Positions 23,699 to 33,940 of a stretch of DNA of 64,000 nt are shown one piece after another. Numbering within the stretch: position 1 is the stretch's first letter; each line of letters begins with the position of its first letter. The stretch is from the NCBI RefSeq assembly GCF_050947335.1, contig NC_134989.1, positions 3,961,501-4,025,500 of the forward strand, in the 5' to 3' direction. Under the pieces are notes generated by a model, which made no database searches, had not been told where the DNA came from, and worked only from the letters and a program-made list of their open reading frames with translations. Origin of the DNA: Megachile rotundata (Eukaryota; Arthropoda; Insecta; Hymenoptera; Megachilidae). The translations under genes were made by a program, and so were the position numbers.

Positions 23699-25782
23699 AT
23701 GGAGCCCTCATCGCGAGTTAACCGAGTGAAGGCACCGGGACCAATGATCCTCCACTCGCCCCCGCTACGTGCCATAGCGTACCCATCTTTGATTGGAGGT
23801 TAAGCCTCCGCTCCAACTGTAGCGGGAGTGTTTCCCGGAAATAAAACCCGACCGAGTGACACCCCCTTCCCATCACCCCTTTTGAGCTGTTTGCATTTCC
23901 ATACCTGCCAACGTCTCACCCCTTGGCCACGTGCAATGAACCTTGGATACCCCGTCCAAGGCCAGTGCGGCCGAGCGACCCCAGCGTTTTCAGAGACCGG
24001 CTCTCCCGAAGGGGGGTCGCTATCCCTCGCGAATAGCGCTCGAGCGCCCCTACCGCCTAATTAACGATAAAGTGACTCCCCGGCGAGCCACGGGCGACAC
24101 GGTGAGGCCGCGTCGCCCCCTACCGTCAACTAACGCCCGTCCCCGTACGCGGTGAAGCCGGTCTAACCGCACACGACCGGCGATCTCTCCCTCTCCCTGA
24201 TCGAACCACCCTCGCGATCCGCCGAGCCCCTCGACGTTCCCTATCGCGTTCCGCCGCCTCCTTCTTTGAGACCGCTGTCTTGCAGAATTTGACGACGGCC
24301 TCCCATTTGTAGGTCAAGTCTAACATGGCCCGAACGATCCCTCCCGGGGACAGATCACTACCCACCTCACACTGGAGGGCGTGTCTCTCCCACGCGAACG
24401 CGGGACACTCACCCAGCGTGTGCTGAGCGGTGTCACTGCGGAGACTGTTCCCTGCCTATCCGACACAGGTACTCGGCAAAACAACCATGCCCGGACAGTA
24501 CCTGTGTGGTCCGGAACGTGAGCGCGCCGTGCCCATGATCCATCCACTTCTCGAACAGTGGAAAGATCGCCCCAACCGCCCGCTTACTTACTGCGCCACT
24601 GCGCAGGAGCTCGAACCTCCATTGTGATACAGCGTCGCGGCGGGCCTGAAGCCGGGCCACCTCGACGCTCTGATCCTGCGGGTCTCCCCCATTATTTTCG
24701 ATCGCGCTACGATCGCGCAGACGGCGCCTAAGATCGTACATCTCCCCCTCGATTTGCGCCTGGAAGCGCCACGGTAAAACCCGTGCGGTAGCCCATCGCG
24801 ACCCTGATGGTCAGCCGCCGTTCAACTCTCCGCAGCTGCTGCTGCAAGCCTTTGCTAGCCATCAGGTCGGCCGCCCAAACTGGGGCACCGTACAGAGCCA
24901 CACTCCGCACGACCCCCATATAGAGACGCCTCACCTTCTCTCCTGGGCTCCTCAGGTTGGGTAATAAACGCGCCAACGCGTCCGCTGTCCGGCCCAACCT
25001 GGGAGCCAGAGCCTCGAAGTGACCCTCGAAGCTCCCGCGGGTGTCCAGCAGGAGATACCGCATCTCGGTCCCGACCCGAACCTCAACTCCGTCGACCCGT
25101 ACCACGGCTCCTCCCGGAGGCCGACCCCCACGGGGGTGGCAGAAGGCCGTCGCCTCCGTTTTCTGAGGGGTGACCTTCAGTCCGAGCCCCCGGATCGCCG
25201 AGACAATCGTCGCAATCCCTACCTCTAAATTACGGCTGGTTCTCCCTCACTCGCGACGTACAGCCAGTATGTGGGTGTCGTCCGCGAAGCAAGTCCCGTA
25301 TACACCGGCTGGCAACGGAACCGTGAGCGCCGCGTAATACCCAACGATCCACAGGTGCGGCCCCTGTGGAACCCCGCGCTCGACCTTCCAAATGCGTGCA
25401 GCCCTTCTCGGTCTACACATTCGACGGACCTGCCTCTGAGATAATCAGAAATGATGTCCTGGAGCTCCCAAGGAACGCAGTGCCTAACCAAGCCCTCCTC
25501 TATCGCCCAATACGGAAGCGAGTTGAACGCATTGACGATGTCCAGCTATACGGCTATCGCTAGACCTCCCCTTGAGGTCGCGTCCTCCGCGATTTCCCGG
25601 ACTCGCCTCACGGCGTCGACCGTACTGCGCTCCTTCCTAAAGCCGAATTGGCACGGCGCTAAGTCTGGGCCCACCTCAGACAGGTGGGGCACTAATCTCA
25701 CCGCGATAACTCTCTCAAAGAGCTTCCCTATCTCCTCTAGCAGGACGATAGGCCTGTAGGACGACGGCTGGTCCTCAGGCCT

Positions 25783-25801
25783 CCCCCCCCCCCCCCCCCC
25801 C
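25783..25801. repeat. 19-base C run in the reverse transcriptase region
   Basis: A run of 19 C lies where the minus-strand reverse transcriptase reads a glycine-rich stretch just before RPEDQPSSYRP. It probably arose by slippage and may be miscounted by sequencing. Other runs are 17 C at 27001-27017 and 13 G at 31620-31632, all in the LINE or its insert. Confidence 0.8.
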
Positions 25802-25842
25802 TTACGCTGGAGAACCAGCTTGCCCCGTTTCCAGATTTCCGA

Positions 25843-25856
25843 GAACTTTCCCTCCC
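25843..25856. repeat. 14-bp target-site duplication of the nested insert
   Basis: GAACTTTCCCTCCC is repeated exactly at 28505-28518 on the other side of the insert. Both copies are reverse transcriptase coding sequence, encoding a GKF-containing stretch on the minus strand. Confidence 0.88.
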
Positions 25857-26450
25857 CCCCTTTTTTTTTTGTTTTAGGAAGACAGAAATTCTAGTAACGG
25901 ACATCTGGGAAGATAGCCCAAATAGTGAGACTCTCGCTTCCAGCGCCCCTAGAAGAGGGACGGTTTCCACGTCCTACTCACTAAAACCGTCTCCCGCCCC
26001 CGCCCCGAGGGACGGAGGGTGGCGGCAACCCGCCAAGGCTCCCGTACCGGAAACGGCATAGTCCCCTTGGTCTAGGCCATCGCTCGCAGTTGTGGAAGAA
26101 AGACTACCCCCCTCCCCTCGCCCCCCACCCCTCGCGTATGTGTTCCATGTGTGGGGAATGGATGCTCTCAACCAAAGGGTTTTGGTCCTAGGGGCTGCGT
26201 CAAGATCTAGGAGAGGCTCCCGGGCAAAATGCGCTGACCTCCAGCTGACCTTGTAACGCCCCCTCGGCACCGCCTCCCGGTGGGCTCGAACATACGGCAA
26301 AAAACCGCGACCTCTCCCCACTATTTCCCACCTAAGTGTAATTTCTAGTTTTAATTCCCCCGCGTTTGCCTATTTCACCCCAGTCTTCTTCCACAACGCT
26401 ACATGAGCCCATTGCTCTCGGTAAAAAATTTCTCCTTTCTGTCTCCTGTC

Positions 26451-26958
26451 GATTCCACTCGGTCCCCGTTGTCGCCCCCTAATGGTGCCATGACCAGGCT
26501 GACGACTGGGTTCCTTGCTGAATCAGCAGTTAATCGGAAGGGTGTTTGGTTCAATTTGACCTCTCTCCCTCCTCTCCCCCGCTCAGTCGGTCGCGGTTTC
26601 GTGCCCCCTAATGGTGCTATGACCAGGCTGACACCGGTTTCCTCCTTTGCAAGTTTGAGTCGTTCGATCGATCGTGTCTTGTTTTCTCCTTCTTCTCTCC
26701 CGCCGATCCCACTCGGTCCCCATTGTCGCCCCCTAATGGTGCTATGACCAGGCTGACGACTGGGTCCCTAGTTGAATCAATAGTTGATCAGAAGGGTGCT
26801 TTGCTCAATTGACCTCTCTCCCTCCTCTCCCCCGCTCAGTCGGTCCCCGTTTTGTGCCCCCTAATGGTGCTATGACCAGGCTGACACCGGTTTCCTCCCT
26901 TGCGGGTTTGAGTCGTTTGATCGGTCGTGTCTATTTTTGTTTCGCCGCTTCTTCTACT
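26451..26958. repeat. 254-bp tandem duplication with four 30-bp motifs
   Basis: The unit starting GATTCCACTCGGTCCCC at 26451 recurs as GATCCCACTCGGTCCCC at 26705. Each unit holds two copies of a 30-bp motif beginning GCCCCCTAATGGTGCTATGA. The four copies start at 26474, 26603, 26728 and 26856, so the motif is spaced 125-129 bp. The duplication lies inside the nested retroelement and may be an internal promoter-like or structural repeat. Confidence 0.85.
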
Positions 26959-27860
26959 CCTGCTCTTCCTCTTCTCCCTCTCGCTGTCCTCTTGCTTCTT
27001 CCCCCCCCCCCCCCCCCTCTTGCCGTTTGAAATGCGCGCCGTGCCTCCGCCGTCTTGCTTGTTGCTGCATCCTTTTGCTTCACCCTTTAGGGCCGCTCTC
27101 CAAGTGTTTGCAGCGTTCCTTCCCTCGCCATGCTGGATATTCTGGATATTCTGGATATTCTCAATGCGGCCCCTTTTCTCCACCATCGTTGTGTCTTCGG
27201 AGTTTCCAGAGTGCTGGAGCGTTTTCCGCAGTTCTTCCAACACTTTTCCGTCATTTTCCCGCTTTGCACTGTTCCTCTGCACTCGCGCACGTGGTCACGT
27301 ATATTCCCCTGTACCCGCAACACTCCTAGCACTTCACTGCACTCTCACAACACTTTCCTAACACTACACCGAGTTAGTTGCCTATCTGTTAATTATTTAT
27401 TATTTATTATTTATTTATTTATTAACCTACTAATCACTTCACTATTTATAATAATTTATTCGTTAATTATGAACTAATTAATATTATTATTATTATTATT
27501 AATCTCATTCACTTCACTTCATTTATTAATTAATTAATTTATTTATTTATTTCTTCCTTCCTTCACTTCGTTCTGTGTCGTCTCGCCTCTTCCTCTTCTC
27601 CTCCTCCCTGTCTTCTTGCTTCAACCAATTCGCTTACCATTTGAAAAACGCGCCATGTCTCCGCCATCTTGCTTGTTGCCGCGTGCCTCCGCTTCGCCCA
27701 TAGGCTTCGTCCCTGAAGGCAGCTCTCCATGCGCTTGCGGCGATCCTTCCTCCGCCATCTTACTTGTTGCCGCGTGCCTTCGCTTCGCCTTTAGGCTTCG
27801 TCCTTAAGGGCCGCTCTCCATGCGCCTGCAGCGACCCTTCCCTGGCCATGCTGGATGTTT
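26955..27860. repeat. Further internal repeats of the nested retroelement
   Basis: A block with CTCTTCCTCTTCTCC, TTGCTTC, GCGCGCC(G/A)TG and CTTGCTTGTTGC occurs at about 26955-27130 and again at about 27588-27745. A shorter unit with GCCGCGTGCC, TAGGCTTCGTCC and CTCTCCATGCGC is tandemly repeated at about 27676-27745 and 27765-27835. A triple GGATATTCT follows the first block near 27134. Between the blocks, 27380-27560 is TTATT/ATTA simple sequence. Confidence 0.7.
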
Positions 27861-28504
27861 GCGAACCGGCCTTTACGCTCTACGCTTTCCCTCGCGCGGA
27901 AATGCCCACGTGTTCGTACGATATATCGAAGCATGCTTGACCGACGCCATTATTTATTTACTATCAAGTCATGAAAATACAAAAATAGCCAAAACTAATC
28001 ACCGCGTGCATTCAGTATGCCTCATTCGCCCTTTCCCGCACTCTAAATCCCTAATGACATTTACATTATAATTAATTAATCTAATTTCTACGACTTTCTC
28101 TCGCAACTTCTACATGTCGCATGACCACGTGTTCACGCAAGTCCTTCTTCGAGGGCAGCTTTCACTCTTAAATTGCACTATTTTCACTCGCGATATATAA
28201 AAATAATCGTATTTAAGTCGCGCACATATTTATTTTATTCCGCGGTCGGTCCGAACACTCGTTTCCTCGCTTTCGATTACTCATGGGTTTGCACCCCATG
28301 CTTTCCCTCGCGTCGCGTGGAGGTCGCCATTACCGAAATTTCGTTTTTTATTTATAACTTCACTATTCCACTTCCGATTTTCACAAAATTTCACCGCTCA
28401 CTTCCCCCGCGGTTTCCCCTCACTTCACAACATTATTTACCACACTTTTACCACTTTTTCCCACCAAAACTGGATTTTAACGCGGAGCGACCCCCAAACA
28501 CCGG

Positions 28505-28518
28505 GAACTTTCCCTCCC
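28505..28518. repeat. 14-bp target-site duplication of the nested insert, right copy
   Basis: Exact match to GAACTTTCCCTCCC at 25843-25856. Confidence 0.88.
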
Positions 28519-29880
28519 TGAGACATGCGATGAAAAGGCGCGCCACCCTTTGCCCGATGTGCAGGAGCACCAAGGACCACATCCTGCTAGGTACACCGTC
28601 AGGACCCGGAGCGGTCCTCCGAGCCTTAACCCGTCCGACGGCGCGAACGAGCTCCTCGACCGTAACCTCCACACCGTCACTTCGCGGAAGGCGAAGCAAC
28701 GGCCCAATTCGCGTCGGTTGTTCCTCACGGGGGAACAAGGCCTCCACGACACTCCCTAGGAATTGAGGCCCACGGACGAAGCTTCTCCGTAACGAGCTTG
28801 TACGGCCGCCCCCAGCGATCGCGCTCCAGACCCAGGAATTCGTCCCAGGCATGGTCCTTGGACTCCTTGATGGCCACCTGCAATGCCGTCACCCCTTCAC
28901 GGTACTCTCCCCAGAGGTTGTGCTCCCTCTCGGGATCGCGGTTTCGTCTGCGCCGAGCGCGCTGATACCGGCAACGCAATGGCACACACGCTTTGCGGAG
29001 TTCCGCAATGTGCCCCGTCCACCAGTATGCCGCCCGGCGTGGGCGAGGGGCGGCCCAGGGCATCGAGACATCACAGATGTCGTGCAATGTGTTCCGGAGC
29101 CACTCTGCCTCGCCCTCGACGTCCTCGACCGTCTGGTCCGGAGAAGCCGGCCAGTAAGCCGCGAGGGTAGCAGCCTCCGCCAAGTCGCGGTCAATTGCCC
29201 TTAACGCCCACCTCGACGGTCTCGGGCGCCCACCTTTGCAACGCCGGGCTTCAGAGATGTCGCACGTAGCGATGATCGCTAATCGTCTCCACTCCTTCCT
29301 CCACCTGCCAGCTTACAAAGCGTCGAGCAGCCGCAGGCGAAGTCCAGGTCAAATGAACGACCGATTCCCCCCGTGGCCTCACGAACGTGCTCACCGAACC
29401 CCTGTTTTGCAACAGGAGCCCCTGCGCCGCAGCCCAATCAAGGACCGCCTCGCCCCTCGGATCCGTCGACGAGCTTCCCCATTCTACCGAGTGCGCGTTA
29501 ATATGTTCGAGGATTATCACGCCCCGCGATGGGCATCCAGCTACTATCGCACCCACCCTGTCGAGAAATTGCTCGAACTGCTCCAAGAGCCAACGAGGCG
29601 GGACATAGACACCCACGACCGCCATTTCCCCCCAACGAACCATTACAGCACCACGACCGGCCGCCGACGCGGTGCACGTCGGAAAACCCTGGCGATTCCG
29701 TGCCACTATCGCGACCAATCCCTCCGCGTCCCCGAACCAATCGTTCCTATCGGCGGGAATCCGGTACGGGTCTACGATAATCCTCAACGACGCTTGCCAC
29801 TCGTCGAGGGTGTGGATCAGGAGATCCTGTGCCCTCGCCGAGTGGTTCACGTTTGCTAAAATAAAGGGGCTCGACGGCCC

Positions 29881-29885
29881 CATTA
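29881..29885 (-). other. UAAUG stop-start overlap between ORF1 and ORF2
   Basis: On the minus strand the ORF1 stop TAA (29885-29883) shares its last A with the ORF2 start ATG (29883-29881). The same UAAUG arrangement couples termination to re-initiation in silkworm SART1, from published work. Its presence here supports a SART-like expression strategy, although this copy is inactive. Confidence 0.8.
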
Positions 29886-32800
29886 CTTACGCGCTACCTC
29901 GGCTGCCTCCTCAGCGTCATCCTCTTCTAGCATCGGGGTTGGGGTTATCCGTCCCTCGATGGGTGCACCCTCCAGTGACGGTCCCTCGCTGGCCATTGCC
30001 TCTTCCGCGGCAACCTTCTTCGCATCGGGTGTCGGGGCTGCCTCTTCCTCTCCAGTTGGGGCGGGCTCCTTCCTCTTCTTACTGGGGACATCGCTGCCTT
30101 CCTTCGTGTTCGTGGCGGTCGCTACCGGCTTCTCCTGTCTCTTCTTCTTCACCGGCGTCTTCCTCGTCGGGGCCTCAGCGAATCGGGAGCATTCCGTAGC
30201 TCCCAGGCTGTGATCGGCTGGACGCCCCAGGCTGACGCACAGCGGACATCTCCTTTTGTTAACGCAATCGACAGCAATATGTCCGGTGTCGTCGCATTCA
30301 TAGCACAGTCCCGATCTGTCCGGCCCGCTGCACTTATGCCGCGTGTGTCCGGCATGCAAGCACCGGAAACAGTGCTGCGGGCGCGGCTCAAGGAGCAGAA
30401 CCTTTACTCGTGCCCAGCCCACATGTACTTTCCCGACGTCAGCCACTTTGCGGACGGCGGTCACTGGGCAACGCACCCAGGCTGACCCGAGCCCCGCAAT
30501 CGCTTGACGCACTTTCCCGACGCGCACTTCACTCGCGTCGATCTGCGCCACCTCCGCGACCGCGCACGCGATTGTCTCTTCGGTCGCGGAGTCGTCCAGC
30601 CGCACCAGCCTGAACTCGGCCGTCTTCACCGGTCGCGCGACTCGCACCTCCGAGTCCGCGAAGACCGGCTTTAACTTCTCCTCGAGGGCCTGAGCCTTCT
30701 TCGCGGCCTCCTGGCCTGGGATGCCCTGCAGGATCCCTCCTGCCTTTGTCTTGCTGATCTTGAGCTCCTTAATGCCAAGATCTTCGGGCTTCACCGCACC
30801 GACAGCCTTTGTCAATACCTCCTTATAAGTCGTCTTTCCGTTAGGGACGATCGTAAGGGTGACCGCCGCTGTCCGCGGTCTGTTAGGCATCATTGCTCTT
30901 TGAGCCGCCTGACCCTTAGCACTTCCGGGCTTCTTCGCCTCCGCGCTGGCCGCTGATTTCTGAGCCTTCTTTGCGGCGCGTTTCTCCCTCCTACCCACAA
31001 CTTTAGCCCACGTCTCCTGCGTGGCTGTAGTGGACTGAGGCCTGGCGGCAGGAGCCACGCTCTTATCTGCAGCCCTGTCCTCTTCCCGGCTCTTCACCGC
31101 CGACTTCGGCCCCTCTTCTTGCTTCTTCGCAGACGGGGCCCTCTTCACTCCGATCCGGAGCTCTTCGGCCAAGGTCTCGAACCTCTGTTCGAGCACCTTG
31201 GTCACTTCCTTGGCGACCGCCCTTGTGATGTCTTGGATCTCCATTCCCTGTGTTGGGATTTCCAGGATCGGGGTGTCTGTCGTCGCGGGTTAGGAGAGAC
31301 TGTCGGCCCACTTCGCCGTTGCCCCTTCATCCCCCCCGCACAGTCCCTCGCTTTCTGCGAGGGTGGCCAGCGCGAGGCTCTTCTCAGGGCTGTCCACACT
31401 TGGCCACCTGGCTTCCTCCCTATCCATCGATGAGGAGCTCCTCCTGGGCCTCTTTCTCCTCATCGCTGGGCCGACCTCCCCTGATTCGTTGGGGAGGGGG
31501 CACAGTGGGGTGGAGCTCCGTCCCAACCCGGTCCGCGCCCGCTCCGGCCACGGCTGCACTGCTGACGTCTTCTCCTTCGAAGCACCTCTCGCAGCTCGCG
31601 CTTCTCCTCGTCCACGCGTGGGGGGGGGGGGGTCAGTTATCTCTTCCCCAGCTCCGTGGCGTAGCCCTATACTGTGATGGCTATCTGCCTGAACTTTCGG
31701 ACGTATGTCCCTTTCAGGTTAGTTGACCTACTGGCCAGCATCCTGATCTCCTCCGCCTTGCTGATCAACTGGGCGATCAAGTCGCATCCGGGGAGGTATT
31801 TCGTCTGGCAAGGGCCGGTTTCCCTTGCTGGGTTTGGCCGTCAGGCATCGCGCCAACTCCTCCTCTTCGAGCGCCATCTGCCGCAGTGCAGCTGTCTTGC
31901 GCTCGGCCACCGCAGCCTCTTCAGCCTGGAGAGTGATGGCCCTCTGCTTCTCGCGGTTAAGCCTCGCGAGTGCGTCCGCGGTCCTCTTTGCGTCCGCCTC
32001 CCCTGAGTTCGCAGTGGTTTTTCTACCATTTTGCGATCCCAGGGGCCTGCCCCTCTTCCTGGTCGGGGTCTTCATCGCCGGGATTCTCTCGTTGGAAACT
32101 GTTGACATGGACGTGTCTGATCCCTCGTCCCTACATCCTCTTCGGGTCCTCCTCCTCGGCAGGATCTGCTTCCATCCCTGGGTGCTGTCGTCAACGTTTG
32201 GCGACCCGCGTCCCGACTCCCGGCCCGAGATGAAGAACAGCGACTCGACGCTGCTCCCCGTTCTGAGTGCCGGGTTTATCGCGGCAGCGGCGCACGTTTT
32301 GGCCGACGGAGCCGCCGTCGGCACCGGCCCACGCGATACACGACGCGGACGTCTGCGTGGGACTTGTGATCGCTTCGCCCGAATCACCGCCGGTTCCGGT
32401 AAACCGGAAGACCCCAGACGCGGCACTCGCCGACGTGCTCGGCGCTCCGCCGCATGCCCCGCCCGGCGCCCCACTAACTGCACTCGGGGCGAACGCTTTT
32501 GGCACTCTTGCCGTGCCGACATGTGTCACCGCACTCGCGTACGTATAGTTCGCGACGTTGGGTGCCGCCGTGGACACCGTAATCCTCCCGGCGCAGGTCT
32601 GCGGCCCGGCCACCGCACCGCACACGGCCGGCATCTCACCGCACGAAACGGAACGCGCAGCGGGCATCTGTTCCGCGGAGGGCGCAGCGCTCAGGAACCC
32701 TTCCGTAAGTCCCCGAGATGCGCCGCCCGTCGCCTTACGCGGTGTAGATTTTCTTGTCACCAGGGTTTTGTTGGGAGACCCGGTGACGTTGGTAAGGAAG

Positions 32801-33078
32801 GCGTCCCTCCTAACGGCCGTCTTCTCCGTCTTCTCGAGCGTCACTCTGATCCTCCGAGTGACTCTCTTGTTTTCTGGGATGGTCGGCTTATTGCGGCCCA
32901 TCGCTGGCTGCCTCCTTCATGCTCCTTTCGGACTCTTGTCCACTTTTCGCAGGGAGGAACCCAACTCCGCCGCAGAGCCTGCCTCTTCCTCCTCATCCAT
33001 CTCGTTAGCGGGATTTTTATATTTATTTTCAATTTCAGCCATTGTAGAAGGAGTATGTTCTTCGGGTTCGGCCATCAT
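29883..33078 (-). pseudogene. LINE ORF1: gag-like RNA-binding protein, broken
   Basis: The product would package element RNA. A likely start is the ATG at 33078, opening an acidic stretch (MMAEPEEHTPSTMAE) that meets an in-frame TGA near 32919. Downstream pieces include KRGRPLGSQNGRK and a glutamate/alanine-rich probable coiled coil (LQAEEAAVAERKTAALRQ) before a stop at 31728. A last frame runs 31244-29883 (453 codons). It ends with three zinc knuckles: CFRCLHAGHTRHKC at residues 292-305, CYECDDTGHIAVDC at 314-327, and a longer CPLC...H...C motif at 333-352. A stop near 31282 and frameshifts near 32250 and 31600 break the frame. Three knuckles in this arrangement are typical of R1-clade ORF1. 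It overlaps ORF2 by one base. Confidence 0.85.
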
Positions 33079-33926
33079 GGCACCCGCACTGCAGTGCGGA
33101 ATCTTCCCCCGGTCTGTAACATCCCTAGCTAAAAGATGTTAAAGCCGATAAGCGGTTTGTCGGACGGTCTATCCTATTGACATCTGCCGACTCTATTTGA
33201 AAATATTACGGGATAGGCCTGCGCCATATATGATGCTAAATGTTTTTCCCGTCACTCCTATTGAGTGAGCAACGCCGGATCCGAACCAGCGCCTGATTCA
33301 AACTTCAGGCTAGACGTGTCAGGACTTTGTATCCCTCCCTGTCTCCGGGTATGGGGAACCAGCAACCAACCTGGATTCCCCATTCCCCCGCCCGAACACT
33401 GCCACTTTAACTCCCGGATTGGCTCCAGTCACCTACATGCGCCTCCTTCCCCCGACATGCTGGGTCAGGACCTCTTTGCCTATCATGTAGGACTTACGGT
33501 TTGGCCATCTTAACCAGAAGCGGTCGATATCCGTCGACACACGTAGACCCGGTTGGGAGGCTACTACTCCTCCCTTGGCTAGTCTCGCGGGAAATATCCA
33601 TGACAGGTCGATCAAGGCTCTTTCACGCAGTATTCAACACCAACGTTGTCCCCCGTTCTCAGCCCGAGCCCGTCCGATATGGTTGCACCTGCCGAAGTCC
33701 GAAGACTTCGTCGGTATGGCCTCGCGCTTCATCGAACAGGTTCTTACGCCAGTGCGACACTCCCATTCACACACACACGCATACTTCGCCGCTCTCCCGT
33801 CAGCACAGAGGCCCTCGCCCTTGGGCAGCACCGAAGTACTGCCAAAAGGCATAGAGTGCTTCCGTCCCAGCAGACACCACGAGGAAGTGGGAGATCCGAC
33901 TTGTGCCCCCCTGGCACCTTCGTCCG
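33079..33926 (-). promoter_or_regulatory. LINE 5' UTR, probable internal promoter
   Basis: About 850 bp lie between the right target duplication and the first ORF1 ATG. The open frames across it on both strands are short and show no domain, so I treat it as untranslated. R1-clade LINEs are usually transcribed from a promoter inside the 5' UTR; that role is inferred. A short CA repeat lies near 33765-33780. Confidence 0.55.
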
Positions 33927-33940
33927 CCATTTAAGCCTAA
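33927..33940. repeat. 14-bp target-site duplication, right copy
   Basis: Exact match to CCATTTAAGCCTAA at 23582-23595; it marks the 5' end of the LINE and shows that the element is not 5'-truncated by the usual mechanism. Confidence 0.9.

Larger units (their letters stand above)
25857..28504 (-). mobile_element. Nested non-coding retroelement with poly(A) tail
   Basis: This 2,648-bp insert breaks the LINE reverse transcriptase and is bracketed by exact copies of GAACTTTCCCTCCC. A T-run at 25861-25870 is its minus-strand poly(A) tail. No frame encodes a recognisable protein; a 148-codon minus-strand frame at 26836-27282 is lysine/arginine-rich and crosses repeats. It contains a 254-bp tandem duplication, further long repeats, a TTATT simple-sequence patch and a C-run. 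Near the 3' end GACGGTTT (25959-25966) pairs with AAACCGTC (25984-25991) around a CTACTCACTAAAACC block resembling CTTACTAGCTAAAACC in the 120-bp LINE end. It is most simply a non-autonomous element mobilised by R1-clade enzymes. Confidence 0.8.
24126..29883 (-). pseudogene. LINE ORF2: endonuclease and reverse transcriptase, broken
   Basis: ORF2 would nick target DNA and copy the element RNA. It starts at the ATG at 29883. Residues 1-210 are an AP-like endonuclease (ILANVNHSARAQDLL, VYVPP, INAHS, SDHRYV). Three usual acidic positions differ: the E before PYR is D38, the D of the GDFNAHS block is H127, and the D of the DLTW block is H177. A frameshift follows near 29255, then an R1-type linker and APGPDGVPSRMW of the reverse transcriptase. 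The frame is cut by the insert at 25857-28504 and resumes with SSYRPIVLLEEIGKLFERV. Catalytic LDIVNAF (near 25540) and FADD (25277-25288) remain, but TAG at 25546-25548 and TGA at 25247-25249 interrupt. GHGCFAEYL marks the C-terminal zinc region. About 1,030 codons without the insert, as expected. Confidence 0.9.
23596..33926 (-). mobile_element. Full-length inactive R1-clade (SART/TRAS-like) LINE
   Basis: This 10.3-kb minus-strand retrotransposon lies between exact 14-bp duplications (CCATTTAAGCCTAA). Its poly(A) tail is the T-run at 23598-23609. In transcription order it has a 5' UTR (33926-33079), a gag-like ORF1 (33078-29883), an ORF2 with AP-type endonuclease and reverse transcriptase (29883-24126) and a 3' UTR. 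A 2.65-kb foreign insert sits in ORF2; without it the element is about 7.7 kb, normal for full-length R1-clade LINEs. The triple zinc knuckle, the endonuclease layout and the UAAUG overlap between ORFs all fit the R1 clade, especially the telomere-repeat LINE SART1 of silkworm. Many stops and frameshifts make it inactive. It is much more GC-rich than the host DNA. Confidence 0.92.

Noticed and set aside
26403..27361. Several plus-strand frames of 114-144 codons over the nested retroelement
   Set aside because: They are proline/serine/leucine-rich readings of pyrimidine-rich repeats, on the strand opposite to the element.
28883..32580. Many plus-strand frames of up to 435 codons across the LINE
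   Set aside because: They are shadows of the GC-rich minus-strand LINE frames, which carry the recognisable zinc knuckles, endonuclease and reverse transcriptase motifs.
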